Below, piece by piece: positions 1-9,797 of a DNA stretch of 64,000 bases. A model generated the notes under the pieces. The model saw nothing but the letters and a program-made list of their open reading frames with translations. It did not search any database and was not told the DNA's origin. A program made the translations under genes and the position numbers. Source of the stretch: Burkholderia cenocepacia (GTDB lineage Bacteria; Pseudomonadota; Gammaproteobacteria; Burkholderiales; Burkholderiaceae); NCBI RefSeq assembly GCF_014211915.1, contig NZ_CP060040.1, forward strand, positions 124,001 to 188,000, given 5' to 3'. The stretch's first letter is position 1; each line of letters starts with the position of its first letter.

Positions 1-145
1 AACGGAGACCACACGATGAAGCATCGATCGGAACATTGCTGCGCGTCACGTGCCGGGCGCACGTGCGCAAGGTGCCGAGCGGACTGACGTCGTGCCGGAT
101 GCGTTGCGCATTTGCCCGTGCTTGACCTCTAAATAAGGACTACAA
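1..145. other. Non-coding stretch upstream of tssB
   Basis: I see no convincing gene here. The segment ends in a short AT-richer stretch with an AAGGAC-like ribosome binding site just before the tssB ATG. The rest of the T6SS cluster (tssK, tssL, tssH, tssE, hcp) would be expected to the left, outside the window. Confidence 0.4.
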
Positions 146-658
146 ATGGATAGCTTCCAGAGAGAAATTCCGAAAAGTCGTGTCTCGATTACCTTGGATC
201 TGCATACGGGCGGGGCCCGGAAGAAGGTCGAGCTGCCGTTGAAGCTGCTCGTCGCGGGAGACTTCAGCGCGGGCCGCGAGCAGGCGCCGCTGGCCGAGCG
301 CAAGAAGGTCAACATCGACAAGAACAACTTCGATGCGGTCCTGGCGGACCATGCGCCCGATCTCGATATCGCCGCGGAGAACACGCTGGCCGGCGACGGT
401 TCGGAGCTGCCGGTGAATCTGTCGTTCCGCTCGATGAAGGACTTCGAGCCGGAGCAGGTGGCGCGTCAGATTCCGGAACTGCAGGCGATGCTCGCGATGC
501 GCAATCTGCTGCGCGATCTGAAGAGCAACTTGCTCGACAACGGCACGTTTCGCCGTGAGTTCGAGAAGATTCTGAAGGATAAGCGCCTGTCCGACAGGCT
601 GCGCGGCGAACTGTCGGAGATCGTGACGGCGGCGACGCAACCGGAAGGCCATGCCTGA
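146..658 (+). CDS. tssB: Type VI secretion contractile sheath small subunit TssB (VipA/ImpB)
   Basis: This 170-residue protein has the length and sequence of TssB, the small subunit that pairs with TssC to form the cytoplasmic contractile sheath around the Hcp tube. The N-terminus (DSFQREIPKSRVSI) and the middle LPLKLLVAGDF segment are typical of the family. The ATG follows an AAGGAC-type ribosome binding site. tssC starts 73 bases downstream on the same strand, the usual tssB-tssC arrangement. ATP-dependent sheath recycling by TssH would be expected, but tssH is not in the window. Family assignment is from recognisable sequence; sheath function is family knowledge. Confidence 0.95.
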   Translation: MDSFQREIPKSRVSITLDLHTGGARKKVELPLKLLVAGDFSAGREQAPLAERKKVNIDKNNFDAVLADHAPDLDIAAENTLAGDGSELPVNLSFRSMKDFEPEQVARQIPELQAMLAMRNLLRDLKSNLLDNGTFRREFEKILKDKRLSDRLRGELSEIVTAATQPEGHA

Positions 659-731
659 ACGCGGCCAGCTCGAGCGGGCCTTTACCGCATTCCGCAACCA
701 GATAGCGTGACGAACGCAGACAGGACACGAA

Positions 732-2264
732 ATGAAGCAGAACGAATCCCGTCAGGGCGCAACCGAGACCGTTGTGCTCGAGAACGACAGCGTGTACGCA
801 TCGCTGTGCAGCAAGATCAACCTCAAGCCCGTCGCCGAGGCGCGACCGCTCGAAGCGTTTCGCGACAATGACGCGCTGTCGGAGGCATCGGCCGACGAAC
901 GCGTGGCGCGCGGCATGGACGCGCTGCTCAACCTGATCGCGCAGGAAAGCAGGCCGGTCGACCGTCTCGACAAGTCGTTGCTCGACTTTTACATCGGCCA
1001 GCTCGACCGGCAGATCGGCCGGCAGCTCGATGCCGTCATGCATACGCCGGAATTCCAGGCGCTCGAAGGCCGCTGGCGTGGCCTGAAGATGCTCGTGTCG
1101 CGCACCGACTTCCGCAAGAACGCGCGCATCGAGGTGCTGGACGTGTCGAAGGACGCGCTGCAGCGCGACTTCGAGGATACGCCCGAGCTGATCCAGAGCG
1201 GCCTGTACCGGCTGACCTACATCGAGGAATACGACACGCCGGGCGGCCAGCCGATCAGCGCGATGATCGGCGATTTCGAGTTCACGAATTCGCCGCAGGA
1301 CGTGGCGTTGCTGCGCAACGTGTCGAAGGTCGCGGCCGCCGCGCACATGCCGTTCATCGGCTCGGTCGGCGCGGCGTTCTTCGGCAAGCAGTCGATGGAG
1401 GAAGTGTCGGCCATTCAGGACATCGGCAACTACTTCGACCGCGCCGAATACATCAAGTGGAAGAGCTTCCGCGACACGGACGACGCGCGCTACGTCGGCC
1501 TGACGATGCCGCGCGTGCTCGGTCGCCTGCCGTACGGCAAGGACACGACGCCCGTGCGCGCGTTCAACTATGAAGAGGCGGTGAAGGGCCCGGATCACGA
1601 CAAGTACCTGTGGGTCAACGCGTCGTTCGCGTTCGCGGCCAACATGGTGCGCAGCTTCGTGAACAACGGCTGGTGCGTGCAGATTCGCGGCCCGCAGGCC
1701 GGCGGCAAGGTCGAGGATCTGCCGGTGCATCTGTACGACCTCGGTACCGGCGTGCAGCCGAAGATTCCGACCGAGGTGCTGATTCCGGAAACGCGCGAAT
1801 TCGAGTTCGCGAATCTCGGCTTCATTCCGCTGTCGTTCTACAAGAACCACGACTTCGCGTGCTTCTTCTCGGCCAGCTCGACGCAGAAGCCCGCGCTGTA
1901 CGAGACCAAGGAGGCGACGGCCAACAGCCGCATCAACGCGCGCCTGCCGTACATCTTCCTGCTGTCGCGGATTGCCCACTATCTGAAGCTGATCCAGCGA
2001 GAGAACATCGGCACGACCAAGGACCGGCGGCTGCTCGAGCTCGAGCTGAACAACTGGATCAAGGGCCTCGTGACCGAGATGAAGGATCCGGGCGACGAGC
2101 TGCAGGCATCGCACCCGCTGCGCGACGCGAAGGTCACGGTCGAGGACATCGAGGATAACCCGGGCTTCTTCCGCATCAAGCTGTTCATCGTCCCGCACTT
2201 CCAGGTCGAGGGGATGGACATCGGCCTGTCGCTGGTGTCGCAGATGCCGAAGGCCAAGAGCTGA
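732..2264 (+). CDS. tssC: Type VI secretion contractile sheath large subunit TssC (VipB/ImpC)
   Basis: The 510-residue product is a full-length TssC, the large sheath subunit that interlocks with TssB. Family-typical segments are visible: the mid-protein run around GVSKVAAAAHMPFI-like residues (here NVSKVAAAAHMPFIGSVGA), a MPRVLGRLPYG motif, and the conserved C-terminal stretch ending FQVEGMDIGLSLVSQMPK. It directly follows tssB and precedes vgrG, so sheath and spike genes are probably co-transcribed. The sequence shows no truncation and base composition matches the neighbours. The start is the first ATG after an ACAGGACACGA ribosome-binding region. Confidence 0.96.
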   Translation: MKQNESRQGATETVVLENDSVYASLCSKINLKPVAEARPLEAFRDNDALSEASADERVARGMDALLNLIAQESRPVDRLDKSLLDFYIGQLDRQIGRQLDAVMHTPEFQALEGRWRGLKMLVSRTDFRKNARIEVLDVSKDALQRDFEDTPELIQSGLYRLTYIEEYDTPGGQPISAMIGDFEFTNSPQDVALLRNVSKVAAAAHMPFIGSVGAAFFGKQSMEEVSAIQDIGNYFDRAEYIKWKSFRDTDDARYVGLTMPRVLGRLPYGKDTTPVRAFNYEEAVKGPDHDKYLWVNASFAFAANMVRSFVNNGWCVQIRGPQAGGKVEDLPVHLYDLGTGVQPKIPTEVLIPETREFEFANLGFIPLSFYKNHDFACFFSASSTQKPALYETKEATANSRINARLPYIFLLSRIAHYLKLIQRENIGTTKDRRLLELELNNWIKGLVTEMKDPGDELQASHPLRDAKVTVEDIEDNPGFFRIKLFIVPHFQVEGMDIGLSLVSQMPKAKS

Positions 2265-2347
2265 TTTGACGTTTGTCGCATGACCCGCCGGGGCGCCGAT
2301 GGCTGCTTCGGCGGTGCCGTCGCGTTCGCGCACCTGAGAGAAAACCC

Positions 2348-5017
2348 ATGTCGTCGATCCTGCCTACTCAGGCTTACGAGCTGAAACTCGCGCCGCATCC
2401 GGCGCCGACATCCGTCCTCAAGTTCACGGGGCGGGACGCGGTGAGCGAGTTGTACCGCTACGACATCGAATTCACGAGCCCCGCGGCCGGACTTGCGATG
2501 GACCAGGTGGTCGGGCGGCCCGCGAAATTCATCATTGCTCCGGTCGATCCGGGCATGGACTACCTGCGCAGGATGTTCGGCGAGCGGGCCGCGCAGTTCA
2601 GCAAGATGCCGCCGGCGTACACGATTCACGGCGTCATCACGGAATTCGACGAACTGGGTACCTCGGCCGACGAGACGCATTATCGGGTCCGGCTCAAGCC
2701 GACGCTCGCCGATCTGAACCGGGGTGTCACGAGCCGACTGTTCCAGAAGCAGTCGGTCGAGGAGATCGTGACCGACACGCTGCGGCATTACGGCTACCGC
2801 GCCGGCGTCGACTTCCAGTTCAATTTGCGCGGGAAGTACAAGCGGCACGAGTACATCACCCAGTATCACGAGACCACATTTGCCTTCATTCAGCGCATGT
2901 GCGCGGAGGAAGGGATCTGGTTCCGCTGGGAGCAGAAGAAGGAGCATGCGGTGCTGGTGTTCGGCGACGATCTGGACGCCTATGCGCGCAAGCAGCGTAC
3001 CGTGTCGTACCGACGCGACGCGGGGCTCGAGAGTGCCGGCCGGGACGCGATCAAGACGCTCGAGAAGCGCACCCGACGCGTGCCGGAAGCGGTGCGGCTG
3101 CACGACTACAACCATCGCGAGGCGGGCGTATCGCTCCTCGTCGACGAAAACGCCGCGCGCGCCGACAAGTCGACGAACGGTATCGACTATCGCTGGGGCG
3201 AGCATTACGAAACGCCGGAGGAGGGCAAGCAGATCGCCCGTCTGCGGCACGAGGGCCATCTGGCCGGACAGATTACCTTCAAGGGCACCGGCAACCCGTT
3301 CTGGCTCGAAGCGGGCGAGGTGATGAGAGTCGACCCGGCGCAGGCGGACGCGAAACACGGGATCTTCATCACGTCGGTCGAATTGCGCGGCGGGCGCGGT
3401 GACTCGTACTGGGTGAGCTTCGACGGAATTCCGTCGGACCGGGTGTGGCGCACGCCGATGGCCTCGATCCGGCGCCCGACCATCGATGGCATCCTGCCGG
3501 CGCGTATTACGTCGCCGGGCAACTACAAGTATGCGTACCTGACCGAGCAGGGCTGGTACGTGATCAAGCTGCCGTTCGATCTCGACGAGTGGAGCCCGGG
3601 CGGCACGAGCCGGCCGGTGCGGTTCGCGAAGCCGTACAGCGGTGACAACTATGGGCACCACTTCCCGCTGATCGACGGGGCCGAGGTGGCGATCGTCTTT
3701 ACCGATGGTCATCCGGACCGGCCCGTGATCATCGGTGCGATGCACGACAGCCTGCATCCGGATCTGGTCAACAACCTCAACCACACCCGGAATCTCGTCC
3801 GCACGGCCGCGCAGAACGAGTTGCGGATGGAGGACAAGGAAGGTGTCGAGCATATTCATCTGACGACGCCGTTTCAGGCGAGTGAGCTGAACCTCGGCCA
3901 CATGGTCGACGAGAGTCGAAAGGAGCGTGGCAGGGGCGCGGAGCTTCGTACCGACGAACACGTTGCGGTACGGGGAGGAAGGGGTGTTTTCATCTCTGCC
4001 GACATGCAGTCGGTGCCGAATGGCCAGCAGCTCGACATGCGACCGGCCCAGGGTCTGCTCGAGCTTGCATTGCAACAGATGCAGTCGCTTGCCGATGCGG
4101 CACAAGCTGCTGAAGCGGTCGCTGCGGATTACTCGAAGCAGAAGATCCTGCTGGACGAGACCTTGACCGAGCTGAAGAAGGCCGGTGTGCTGATCAGTGC
4201 TCCGGCGGGCGTCGGGATCGTGTCGGGCGACCATTTGCAACTCGTGGCCAGCAAGAACCTGATTGCGACCGCAGGCGGCAGTGCCGACATTGGCGTTGTC
4301 AAGCGATTCACGGTGGCCGCGGGCGAAACCGTCTCGATGTTCGCTGCAAAACTCGGCATCAAATTATTTGCCGCGAAGGGAAAGGTCGCCATTCAGGCCC
4401 AAACCGATGACATGGCGTTGGCCGCGTTGAAGGACGTCACCATCACCAGCTCGGAGGGAAGGCTCGTCCTGTCCGCCGCGAAGGAAGTATGGATCGGCGC
4501 CGGCGGATCGTATATCAAGATCGACGCGAATCGAATTGAAAACGGCACGCCGGGAGACATTCTGGAGAAGTGCGCGTCGTGGAACAAGCCTGGGGCGGCC
4601 GCGGCGCAGATCAGCCCGGCGCTGCCGAACAGTTTGCCGGCAGAGCGTTTGATGCTGAACTTGGGCGCCTCGCCTTCGGCCTTGGCTGCCATTCCGCAAG
4701 ACGTCCCATACAAGCTGTATGCGCAAGGCGCCTTGGTCGCGCAAGGCGTGACGGATGCGACGGGGCGAATCGCGGTCGATCATCGTCCTGGCACGCAATC
4801 GTATCGGGTCGAGTTCGCCAACGGCGTGGCATACCACATTCCGGTCAGCGAGGACTTCCGCGGTGATGTGACCAATGGTCAGTTGGCTAATCAGGGCTTC
4901 CATTTCTTCGAACAAGGCGCAGGCGGCGACGGCGCCGATCGCGCAGCCCATCGTCTCCACTACTACCGCCTGATGAATCCAGAAACCGACACTGACAGCA
5001 CGGGGACCCCGTCATGA
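2348..5017 (+). CDS. vgrG: T6SS spike protein VgrG (TssI) with DUF2345 and a C-terminal adaptor-like domain
   Basis: VgrG trimers form the puncturing tip of the T6SS tube. The 889-residue protein begins with the gp27-like region (roughly 1-370), followed by the gp5-like OB fold with a typical VRFAKPYSGDNYG segment near residue 425, then a DUF2345 beta-helix region to about 737. Beyond that is an extra tail. Residues near 785-830 (YKLYAQGALVAQGVTDATGR) look like a transthyretin-like fold, a kind of tail known in other VgrGs to carry lipase effectors. The ATG at 2348 follows GAGAGAAAA; an upstream in-frame ATG at 2273 would add 25 unlikely residues. The stop overlaps the phospholipase ATG (ATGA), arguing for a matched VgrG-effector pair. 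Confidence 0.94.
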   Translation: MSSILPTQAYELKLAPHPAPTSVLKFTGRDAVSELYRYDIEFTSPAAGLAMDQVVGRPAKFIIAPVDPGMDYLRRMFGERAAQFSKMPPAYTIHGVITEFDELGTSADETHYRVRLKPTLADLNRGVTSRLFQKQSVEEIVTDTLRHYGYRAGVDFQFNLRGKYKRHEYITQYHETTFAFIQRMCAEEGIWFRWEQKKEHAVLVFGDDLDAYARKQRTVSYRRDAGLESAGRDAIKTLEKRTRRVPEAVRLHDYNHREAGVSLLVDENAARADKSTNGIDYRWGEHYETPEEGKQIARLRHEGHLAGQITFKGTGNPFWLEAGEVMRVDPAQADAKHGIFITSVELRGGRGDSYWVSFDGIPSDRVWRTPMASIRRPTIDGILPARITSPGNYKYAYLTEQGWYVIKLPFDLDEWSPGGTSRPVRFAKPYSGDNYGHHFPLIDGAEVAIVFTDGHPDRPVIIGAMHDSLHPDLVNNLNHTRNLVRTAAQNELRMEDKEGVEHIHLTTPFQASELNLGHMVDESRKERGRGAELRTDEHVAVRGGRGVFISADMQSVPNGQQLDMRPAQGLLELALQQMQSLADAAQAAEAVAADYSKQKILLDETLTELKKAGVLISAPAGVGIVSGDHLQLVASKNLIATAGGSADIGVVKRFTVAAGETVSMFAAKLGIKLFAAKGKVAIQAQTDDMALAALKDVTITSSEGRLVLSAAKEVWIGAGGSYIKIDANRIENGTPGDILEKCASWNKPGAAAAQISPALPNSLPAERLMLNLGASPSALAAIPQDVPYKLYAQGALVAQGVTDATGRIAVDHRPGTQSYRVEFANGVAYHIPVSEDFRGDVTNGQLANQGFHFFEQGAGGDGADRAAHRLHYYRLMNPETDTDSTGTPS

Positions 5018-7029
5018 GCCAATCCGCACCCATCAACGTACCGATCGCGCGATCGTGTGGCAATACGGCGACGTTGACGTTGCCGCATTACGTGCAAGAC
5101 GCGGAATACGGGCCGAGGTATGCGACGCACTACCCGCTGGTCAACGGCGAGGAGGCGTTCGGTGCTGTCTACGATGCGATTTCCGCGGCACAACATACCG
5201 TCGACATGGTTTGCTGGGGGTTCCAGCCGTCCATGTATTTCAAGCGCGGGGCGTCGGGCCAAGGCTCGCTTTCGATCGGAGAGCTGCTGCTCGAAAGGGC
5301 GCGGCACAATGTAAAGATCCGGTTGCTGGTGTGGGGCGATAAAGCGCACGTCGCGCAATTTCTGGAAAACATGATGCCCGGCGGTCGGTTCTCGCACAAA
5401 CCGGATAATCGGAACTCGGCGCAGCGGGAGTTCGATGCGTGGTGGTACGAAATGGTGAAGATGGACAAAAAGAATCAGATGGGGACCGAGTGGACAGGCG
5501 TTAGCATTGCGCCCGTCCCCGTGCTTACGCAGAAAGCGATTCGACGGCTCTTACGTGACAAGCGTGATCCGGCATTCAAGAATATCGAATTCGCAACCCG
5601 TGATTTCAGCATGGCCGAGCGCGCCGAAATTGCATGGCGCACGGTGACGGATAGTCAGTACAGCAAGCGTAATGTGAATTCGAAAATACAAAATGGCTTT
5701 GCAATGGGGTTGGGACCTTCACATCACCAAAAAATGGTGCTGATCGACTACGAGGATCCGGAACTGGCGACCGGCTTCGTGATGGGCCACAACACGCTTG
5801 ATGAATACTGGGATACCAGCCGCCATAGCCATGTGCGCATGCACTCGAAAATGGGGCGTAACGGCTTCTTGCCGCGACAGGATATTTCGGCTCGTGTCAC
5901 AGGGCAAATCCTGATCGATTTGAACGAGAACTTCTGTCAGGCATGGGATGCGACGACTGGGCAACGACTGGAAAAGCAAAGGAAATCGGCGAAAACCCCG
6001 GTACTCCGCTGCAGCAAAGACGATCTGCCGGTGATGGCGCAGATCCTGCGCACTCAACCCCAAGTCGAGAAACGCGACCCCGAGAAACGCGAACCCGAGA
6101 AGAAGGGCGTTAAAGACATCGAACGACTATATCTGCAGGCCGTCAACAATGCGACCAATTTCATTTATATCGAAAATCAGTATTTCCGGTTTCCGCCACT
6201 CGCCGAAAAGCTGACGGAACTAGTGAAGTCGTATCAGGCTGGCGGGCGCAAAACACCGCTATATCTGTTCGTCGTGACCAATTCGAGCGACGACGGGATT
6301 GGCGTCGGCACGGTGAGTACTTATCACATGCTCAACGCACTGGGGCGGGCGGATGTCTTGCCCGGCGTGGCGAAGCTGGAACGCGCGGACGAATTGGAGA
6401 AGCAATACAAAGAAGCTTTGAAAGTAAAGGAGCGGGCTGACAAAGCGTTTGAGAGCGCAAAGCGCGTACCGGTCGATCCGTTCACGAGTTCGGTGCAGTA
6501 TGCGATGAACAACATCACCGCGGCCCACCTGGATGCCGTGGAGGCCGCTCAGCGAGTGAGCGAGTTGAAGGTCCAGCTAGAAAAAGCCAGAACCGAGAAC
6601 CCGGAGAAGCTCAACATTCCGGGCCTCAAGGTGCATATCTGCACGCTTGTCCCGCCGGATACGCCGAAAGGAAAACCGTGGGACGAGGTGTATATCCACT
6701 CCAAGCTGATGGTCATCGATGACGTGTTCGTTACGCATGGTTCGGCGAACGTCAACCTGCGCAGTATGGAGGTCGATAGTGAGTTGAATATTTGTCACGA
6801 GTCGATGCGGGTTACGCAGCCGCTTCGCGAGAAGCTGTGGCGGATTCATGCAGGGGATGGTGGGGTAGGATCGAAAGATATGAACGGCAGGCTGAACGCG
6901 GATGTGGCATTTGAGGGCTGGGACAAAATTATTTCTAGAAACAATGACTCTAAAAGCGAAGGATGGGTGCCCTGCGCATCACTGGTCGAGTTTTATCGGG
7001 ACGATCCAAGCCGCTCCTATCTGGATTAA
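5014..7029 (+). CDS. tle5: T6SS phospholipase D effector, Tle5 (PldA/PldB) type
   Basis: This 671-residue protein has both phospholipase D HxKxxxxD catalytic motifs: H238-K240-D245 and H562-K564-D569, the second followed by a GSANVNLRS motif. Enzymes of this family cleave phospholipid head groups in target-cell membranes after T6SS delivery. There is no signal peptide, as expected for a T6SS cargo. Residues about 450-540 are charged and likely coiled coil, and a short EKRDP/EKREP repeat sits near residue 352-362. The gene overlaps vgrG by four bases and is followed by two Sel1 lipoproteins that fit the immunity role known for Pseudomonas Tli5 proteins. Parts of the gene, especially 5600-6600, are less GC-rich than the structural T6SS genes, suggesting cargo exchange. 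Confidence 0.92.
   Translation: MSQSAPINVPIARSCGNTATLTLPHYVQDAEYGPRYATHYPLVNGEEAFGAVYDAISAAQHTVDMVCWGFQPSMYFKRGASGQGSLSIGELLLERARHNVKIRLLVWGDKAHVAQFLENMMPGGRFSHKPDNRNSAQREFDAWWYEMVKMDKKNQMGTEWTGVSIAPVPVLTQKAIRRLLRDKRDPAFKNIEFATRDFSMAERAEIAWRTVTDSQYSKRNVNSKIQNGFAMGLGPSHHQKMVLIDYEDPELATGFVMGHNTLDEYWDTSRHSHVRMHSKMGRNGFLPRQDISARVTGQILIDLNENFCQAWDATTGQRLEKQRKSAKTPVLRCSKDDLPVMAQILRTQPQVEKRDPEKREPEKKGVKDIERLYLQAVNNATNFIYIENQYFRFPPLAEKLTELVKSYQAGGRKTPLYLFVVTNSSDDGIGVGTVSTYHMLNALGRADVLPGVAKLERADELEKQYKEALKVKERADKAFESAKRVPVDPFTSSVQYAMNNITAAHLDAVEAAQRVSELKVQLEKARTENPEKLNIPGLKVHICTLVPPDTPKGKPWDEVYIHSKLMVIDDVFVTHGSANVNLRSMEVDSELNICHESMRVTQPLREKLWRIHAGDGGVGSKDMNGRLNADVAFEGWDKIISRNNDSKSEGWVPCASLVEFYRDDPSRSYLD
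6067..6096 (+). repeat. Two-copy 15-bp tandem repeat inside the phospholipase gene
   Basis: Copies GAGAAACGCGACCCC and GAGAAACGCGAACCC sit back to back in frame and encode EKRDP-EKREP, followed by a partial third EKK. The repeat lies in a charged linker between the two catalytic halves and could vary in copy number without breaking the frame. Confidence 0.8.
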
Positions 7030-7032
7030 CGA

Positions 7033-8328
7033 ATGCGCATCCTCATTTCAATATGCCTGGCAATTGCCAGCTTATCCGCCTGCTCGAAGGAGAGCGCTTT
7101 GCCTGGATCGTCTGACCTTGCCAATGTGCGCGCGAATCTGGCGTTCACCTGCACCCACGAAGCGGATCGTCTGCCAGCTCTGGACCCGGACGCGGAGGCG
7201 TTGTTCCGCTATGGCCGCTATCTGCAAACGCGCGATGGTCCGAAAGACTACGACGAGGTCGCGCGCTACTACCGGGTCGCCGCAGCGCATGGCCATTACA
7301 AGGCGAACCACAACGTGCAGCAACTGGTGTCGCAGGGGCTGGCCAGTTCCCCGAACGCAGCGCACGAGGCAGTCGAGTGGGCAAGCCAACTGGTGAATCA
7401 GGGAGTGCCGATGGGTTACTACGACATTGGCTACTACCTGAAGTCCGGGTATGGACTGAAGCAGAACCAGGAACTGGCGCTGAAGTATATCCGGAAGGCG
7501 GCTGACCTCGGCAATCCCGATGCCCAGTATTACGTCGCCAGATTATTGGCGCCTCATGACCGAGCGCCGGATATCGCACGACAGATGCGTCGGTGTGCAG
7601 CTGATCAAGGACATGGGCGTGCAGCTTACGAGTTGGCAATTAATCTCGCGGGCCGCGGTGATTCCCATGGCGCGGTGCTTGCCTATCAAAAAGGGGTGGC
7701 CGCAGGGGTCAGTGGGGCCGCCACGAGTCTTGAGGAGGCCTTCCTTGCGCCCGAATCAGAAGATAAGCGATTCGCTCTCGACGTGACAAAAGATTCTGAG
7801 CGCTCGCGTCGCTATCAGTTAATCGGTCAATTTTTGAGGGACAACACACTGGCCAACCCGAAAGTACCGGACGTCGACCAGATCGTCCCGCTGCCGCCAG
7901 CGAAGCTTCCGCCATGGGACGGCACCTTCGAATGGGAAAAGCAACGGGCTCAGGTGCCGCCCAAGCCATCGGAAGAATTGATCGACCGGTTGGCAAAGGA
8001 AAAGCACCTGGATCCAGCAACTGGGTGGCCGCTATCAGCCGGCGCTCAGACTTCGCAGACGTCAGCGCGGGACGAGGTGATCGCTCGACTGCCGCTGGGC
8101 TCCACGGCGCGAACCGGGATGCGCTGCCCCGAAGGCGGGGTCTGGTGTGCGCAGCTTCGCCCGGGTGTTCAGGCCGAGGCGACCCGGACTTTCGCAAAGG
8201 GCGAAGTGTTGCCGATGATCGACTTCTACGAGCCGCGTGCGCTGGCCTGGCTCGATCGCGTGATGGGCGAGCGCCGCTATACGACCGAGGTCGTGTGGAA
8301 GCTGGTTGCTTACGAGGACAAGGCTTGA
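7033..8328 (+). CDS. Sel1-repeat lipoprotein, probable immunity protein for the phospholipase effector
   Basis: The 431-residue product starts with a lipoprotein signal (MRILISICLAIASLSAC, lipobox LSAC), so it is probably periplasm-facing. The body contains Sel1-like helical repeats, for example the GYYDIGYYLKSGYGL and ALKYIRKAADLGNPDAQYY segments around residues 140-170, with more before and after. The gene lies three bases after the phospholipase stop. Sel1-type periplasmic lipoproteins are known immunity proteins (Tli5) for PldA/PldB-type effectors, so self-protection is the likely role. A near-identical second copy follows at once. Immunity function is inferred from context and family, not shown by sequence alone. 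Confidence 0.85.
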   Translation: MRILISICLAIASLSACSKESALPGSSDLANVRANLAFTCTHEADRLPALDPDAEALFRYGRYLQTRDGPKDYDEVARYYRVAAAHGHYKANHNVQQLVSQGLASSPNAAHEAVEWASQLVNQGVPMGYYDIGYYLKSGYGLKQNQELALKYIRKAADLGNPDAQYYVARLLAPHDRAPDIARQMRRCAADQGHGRAAYELAINLAGRGDSHGAVLAYQKGVAAGVSGAATSLEEAFLAPESEDKRFALDVTKDSERSRRYQLIGQFLRDNTLANPKVPDVDQIVPLPPAKLPPWDGTFEWEKQRAQVPPKPSEELIDRLAKEKHLDPATGWPLSAGAQTSQTSARDEVIARLPLGSTARTGMRCPEGGVWCAQLRPGVQAEATRTFAKGEVLPMIDFYEPRALAWLDRVMGERRYTTEVVWKLVAYEDKA

Positions 8329-9649
8329 TGACCGTCATTCGGTACGGGCACACCATGAACAAGATGCTGCTCGGGTTACTGGTACTCGCTGGGCTAAGCG
8401 CGTGCTCGAAGGAGAGCGCTTTGCCTGGATCGTCTGACCTTGCCAATGTACGCGCGAATCTGGCGTTCACCTGCACCCACGAAGCGGATCGGCTGCCCGC
8501 CATAGATCCGGACGTGGAGATGTTGTTCCGCTACGGCCGCTATCTGCAAACGCGCGATGGCCCGAAGAATTTGGACGAGGTTGCGCGCTACTTCCGGATC
8601 GCCGCGGCGCATGGCCATTACAAGGCGAACCACAACGTGCAGCAACTGGTGTCGCAGGGGTTGGCCAGTTCCCCAAACGCGGCGCACGAGGCAGTCGAGT
8701 GGGCAAGCCAGCTGGTTAATCAGGGGGTGCCGATGGGCTACTACGACATCGGCTACTACTTGAAGTCCGGGTATGGACTGAAGCAGAACACGGAACTAGC
8801 ACTGAAGTACATCCGGAAGGCGGCCGACCTGGGTAATCCCGACGCCCAGTATTACGTCGCCAAATTATTGGCGCCTCACGACAAGGCGCCCGATATCGCT
8901 CGACTGATGCGCCAGTGTGCCGCTGATCAAGGGCACGGCCGCGCTGCTTACGAGTTAGCGATTCACCTATCGTATATAGGGAGGTCCCACGACGCAGTGC
9001 TAGCGTATCAGAAGGGGGTGGCCGCAGGGGTCAGTGGGACGGCCATGAATCTTGAGCGCGCATTCCTTGCGCCCGAATCACTAGATAAGCGATTCGCGCT
9101 CGACGTGCCAAAAGATCCCGAGCGCTCACGTCGCTATCAGTTAATCGGTGAATTTCTGGACAACAACACGCTGGCCAACCCGAAAGTCCCGGACGTTGAC
9201 CAGATTGTCCCGCTGCCACCGGCGAAGCTCCCCCGTGGGACGGCACGTTCGAATGGGAAAAGCAACGCGCTCAAGTGCCACCCAAGCCGTCGGACGAACT
9301 GATGAACCGATTGGCAAAGGAAAAGCATCTGGATCCAGCAACGGGATGGCCGCTATCGGCAGACACCAAGACTTCACAGACATCGGCGCCGGACGAAGTG
9401 GTCGCTCGACTGCTGCTGGGCGCCACGGCGCGAACCGGGACGCGCTGCCCCGAAGGCGGGGTCTGGTGTGCGCAGCTTCGCCCGGGTGTTCAGGCCGAGG
9501 CGACCCGGACTTTCGCAAAGGGCGAAGTGTTGCCGATGATCGATTTCTACGAGCCGCGTGCGCTGGCCTGGCTTGATCGCGTGATGGGCGAGCGTCGCCT
9601 GACGACCGAGGTCGTATGGAAGCTCGCGGCCTACGAGGACAAAGTATGA
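8328..9649 (+). pseudogene. Second Sel1-repeat lipoprotein, frameshifted copy of the immunity gene
   Basis: This is a tandem duplicate of the preceding gene, with long stretches identical at DNA level (for example just after the lipobox). It starts at ATG 8328, coupled to the upstream stop, or at ATG 8355; both keep the lipobox LSAC. Relative to copy 1, one base is missing in a C run at 9230-9234 (codons for KLPPWDG become KLPRGT), so translation ends at 9302, about two thirds through. The remaining third is intact in the other frame to 9649 (MPPKPSDELMNRL to AAYEDKV). The truncated lipoprotein may still be made and could be partly functional. A sequencing error in the C run is the main alternative. 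Confidence 0.8.
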
Positions 9650-9797
9650 AAACGCGAGTTCGAACAGGCAATGTCCACGACGAAATGTCGATCCGCTTAC
9701 CTATGCGGCTGTCTCGTGCGGGTTTCAACGCCCTGCATCCAGCCTTCGAAAGACGATGCCGTCTCGCATATTTTTCCAACTACAAGATAGTCAGGCC

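Noticed and set aside
1979..4240. Long antisense open frame under tssC and vgrG
   Set aside because: Same reason: no recognisable protein, and the + strand genes are certain.
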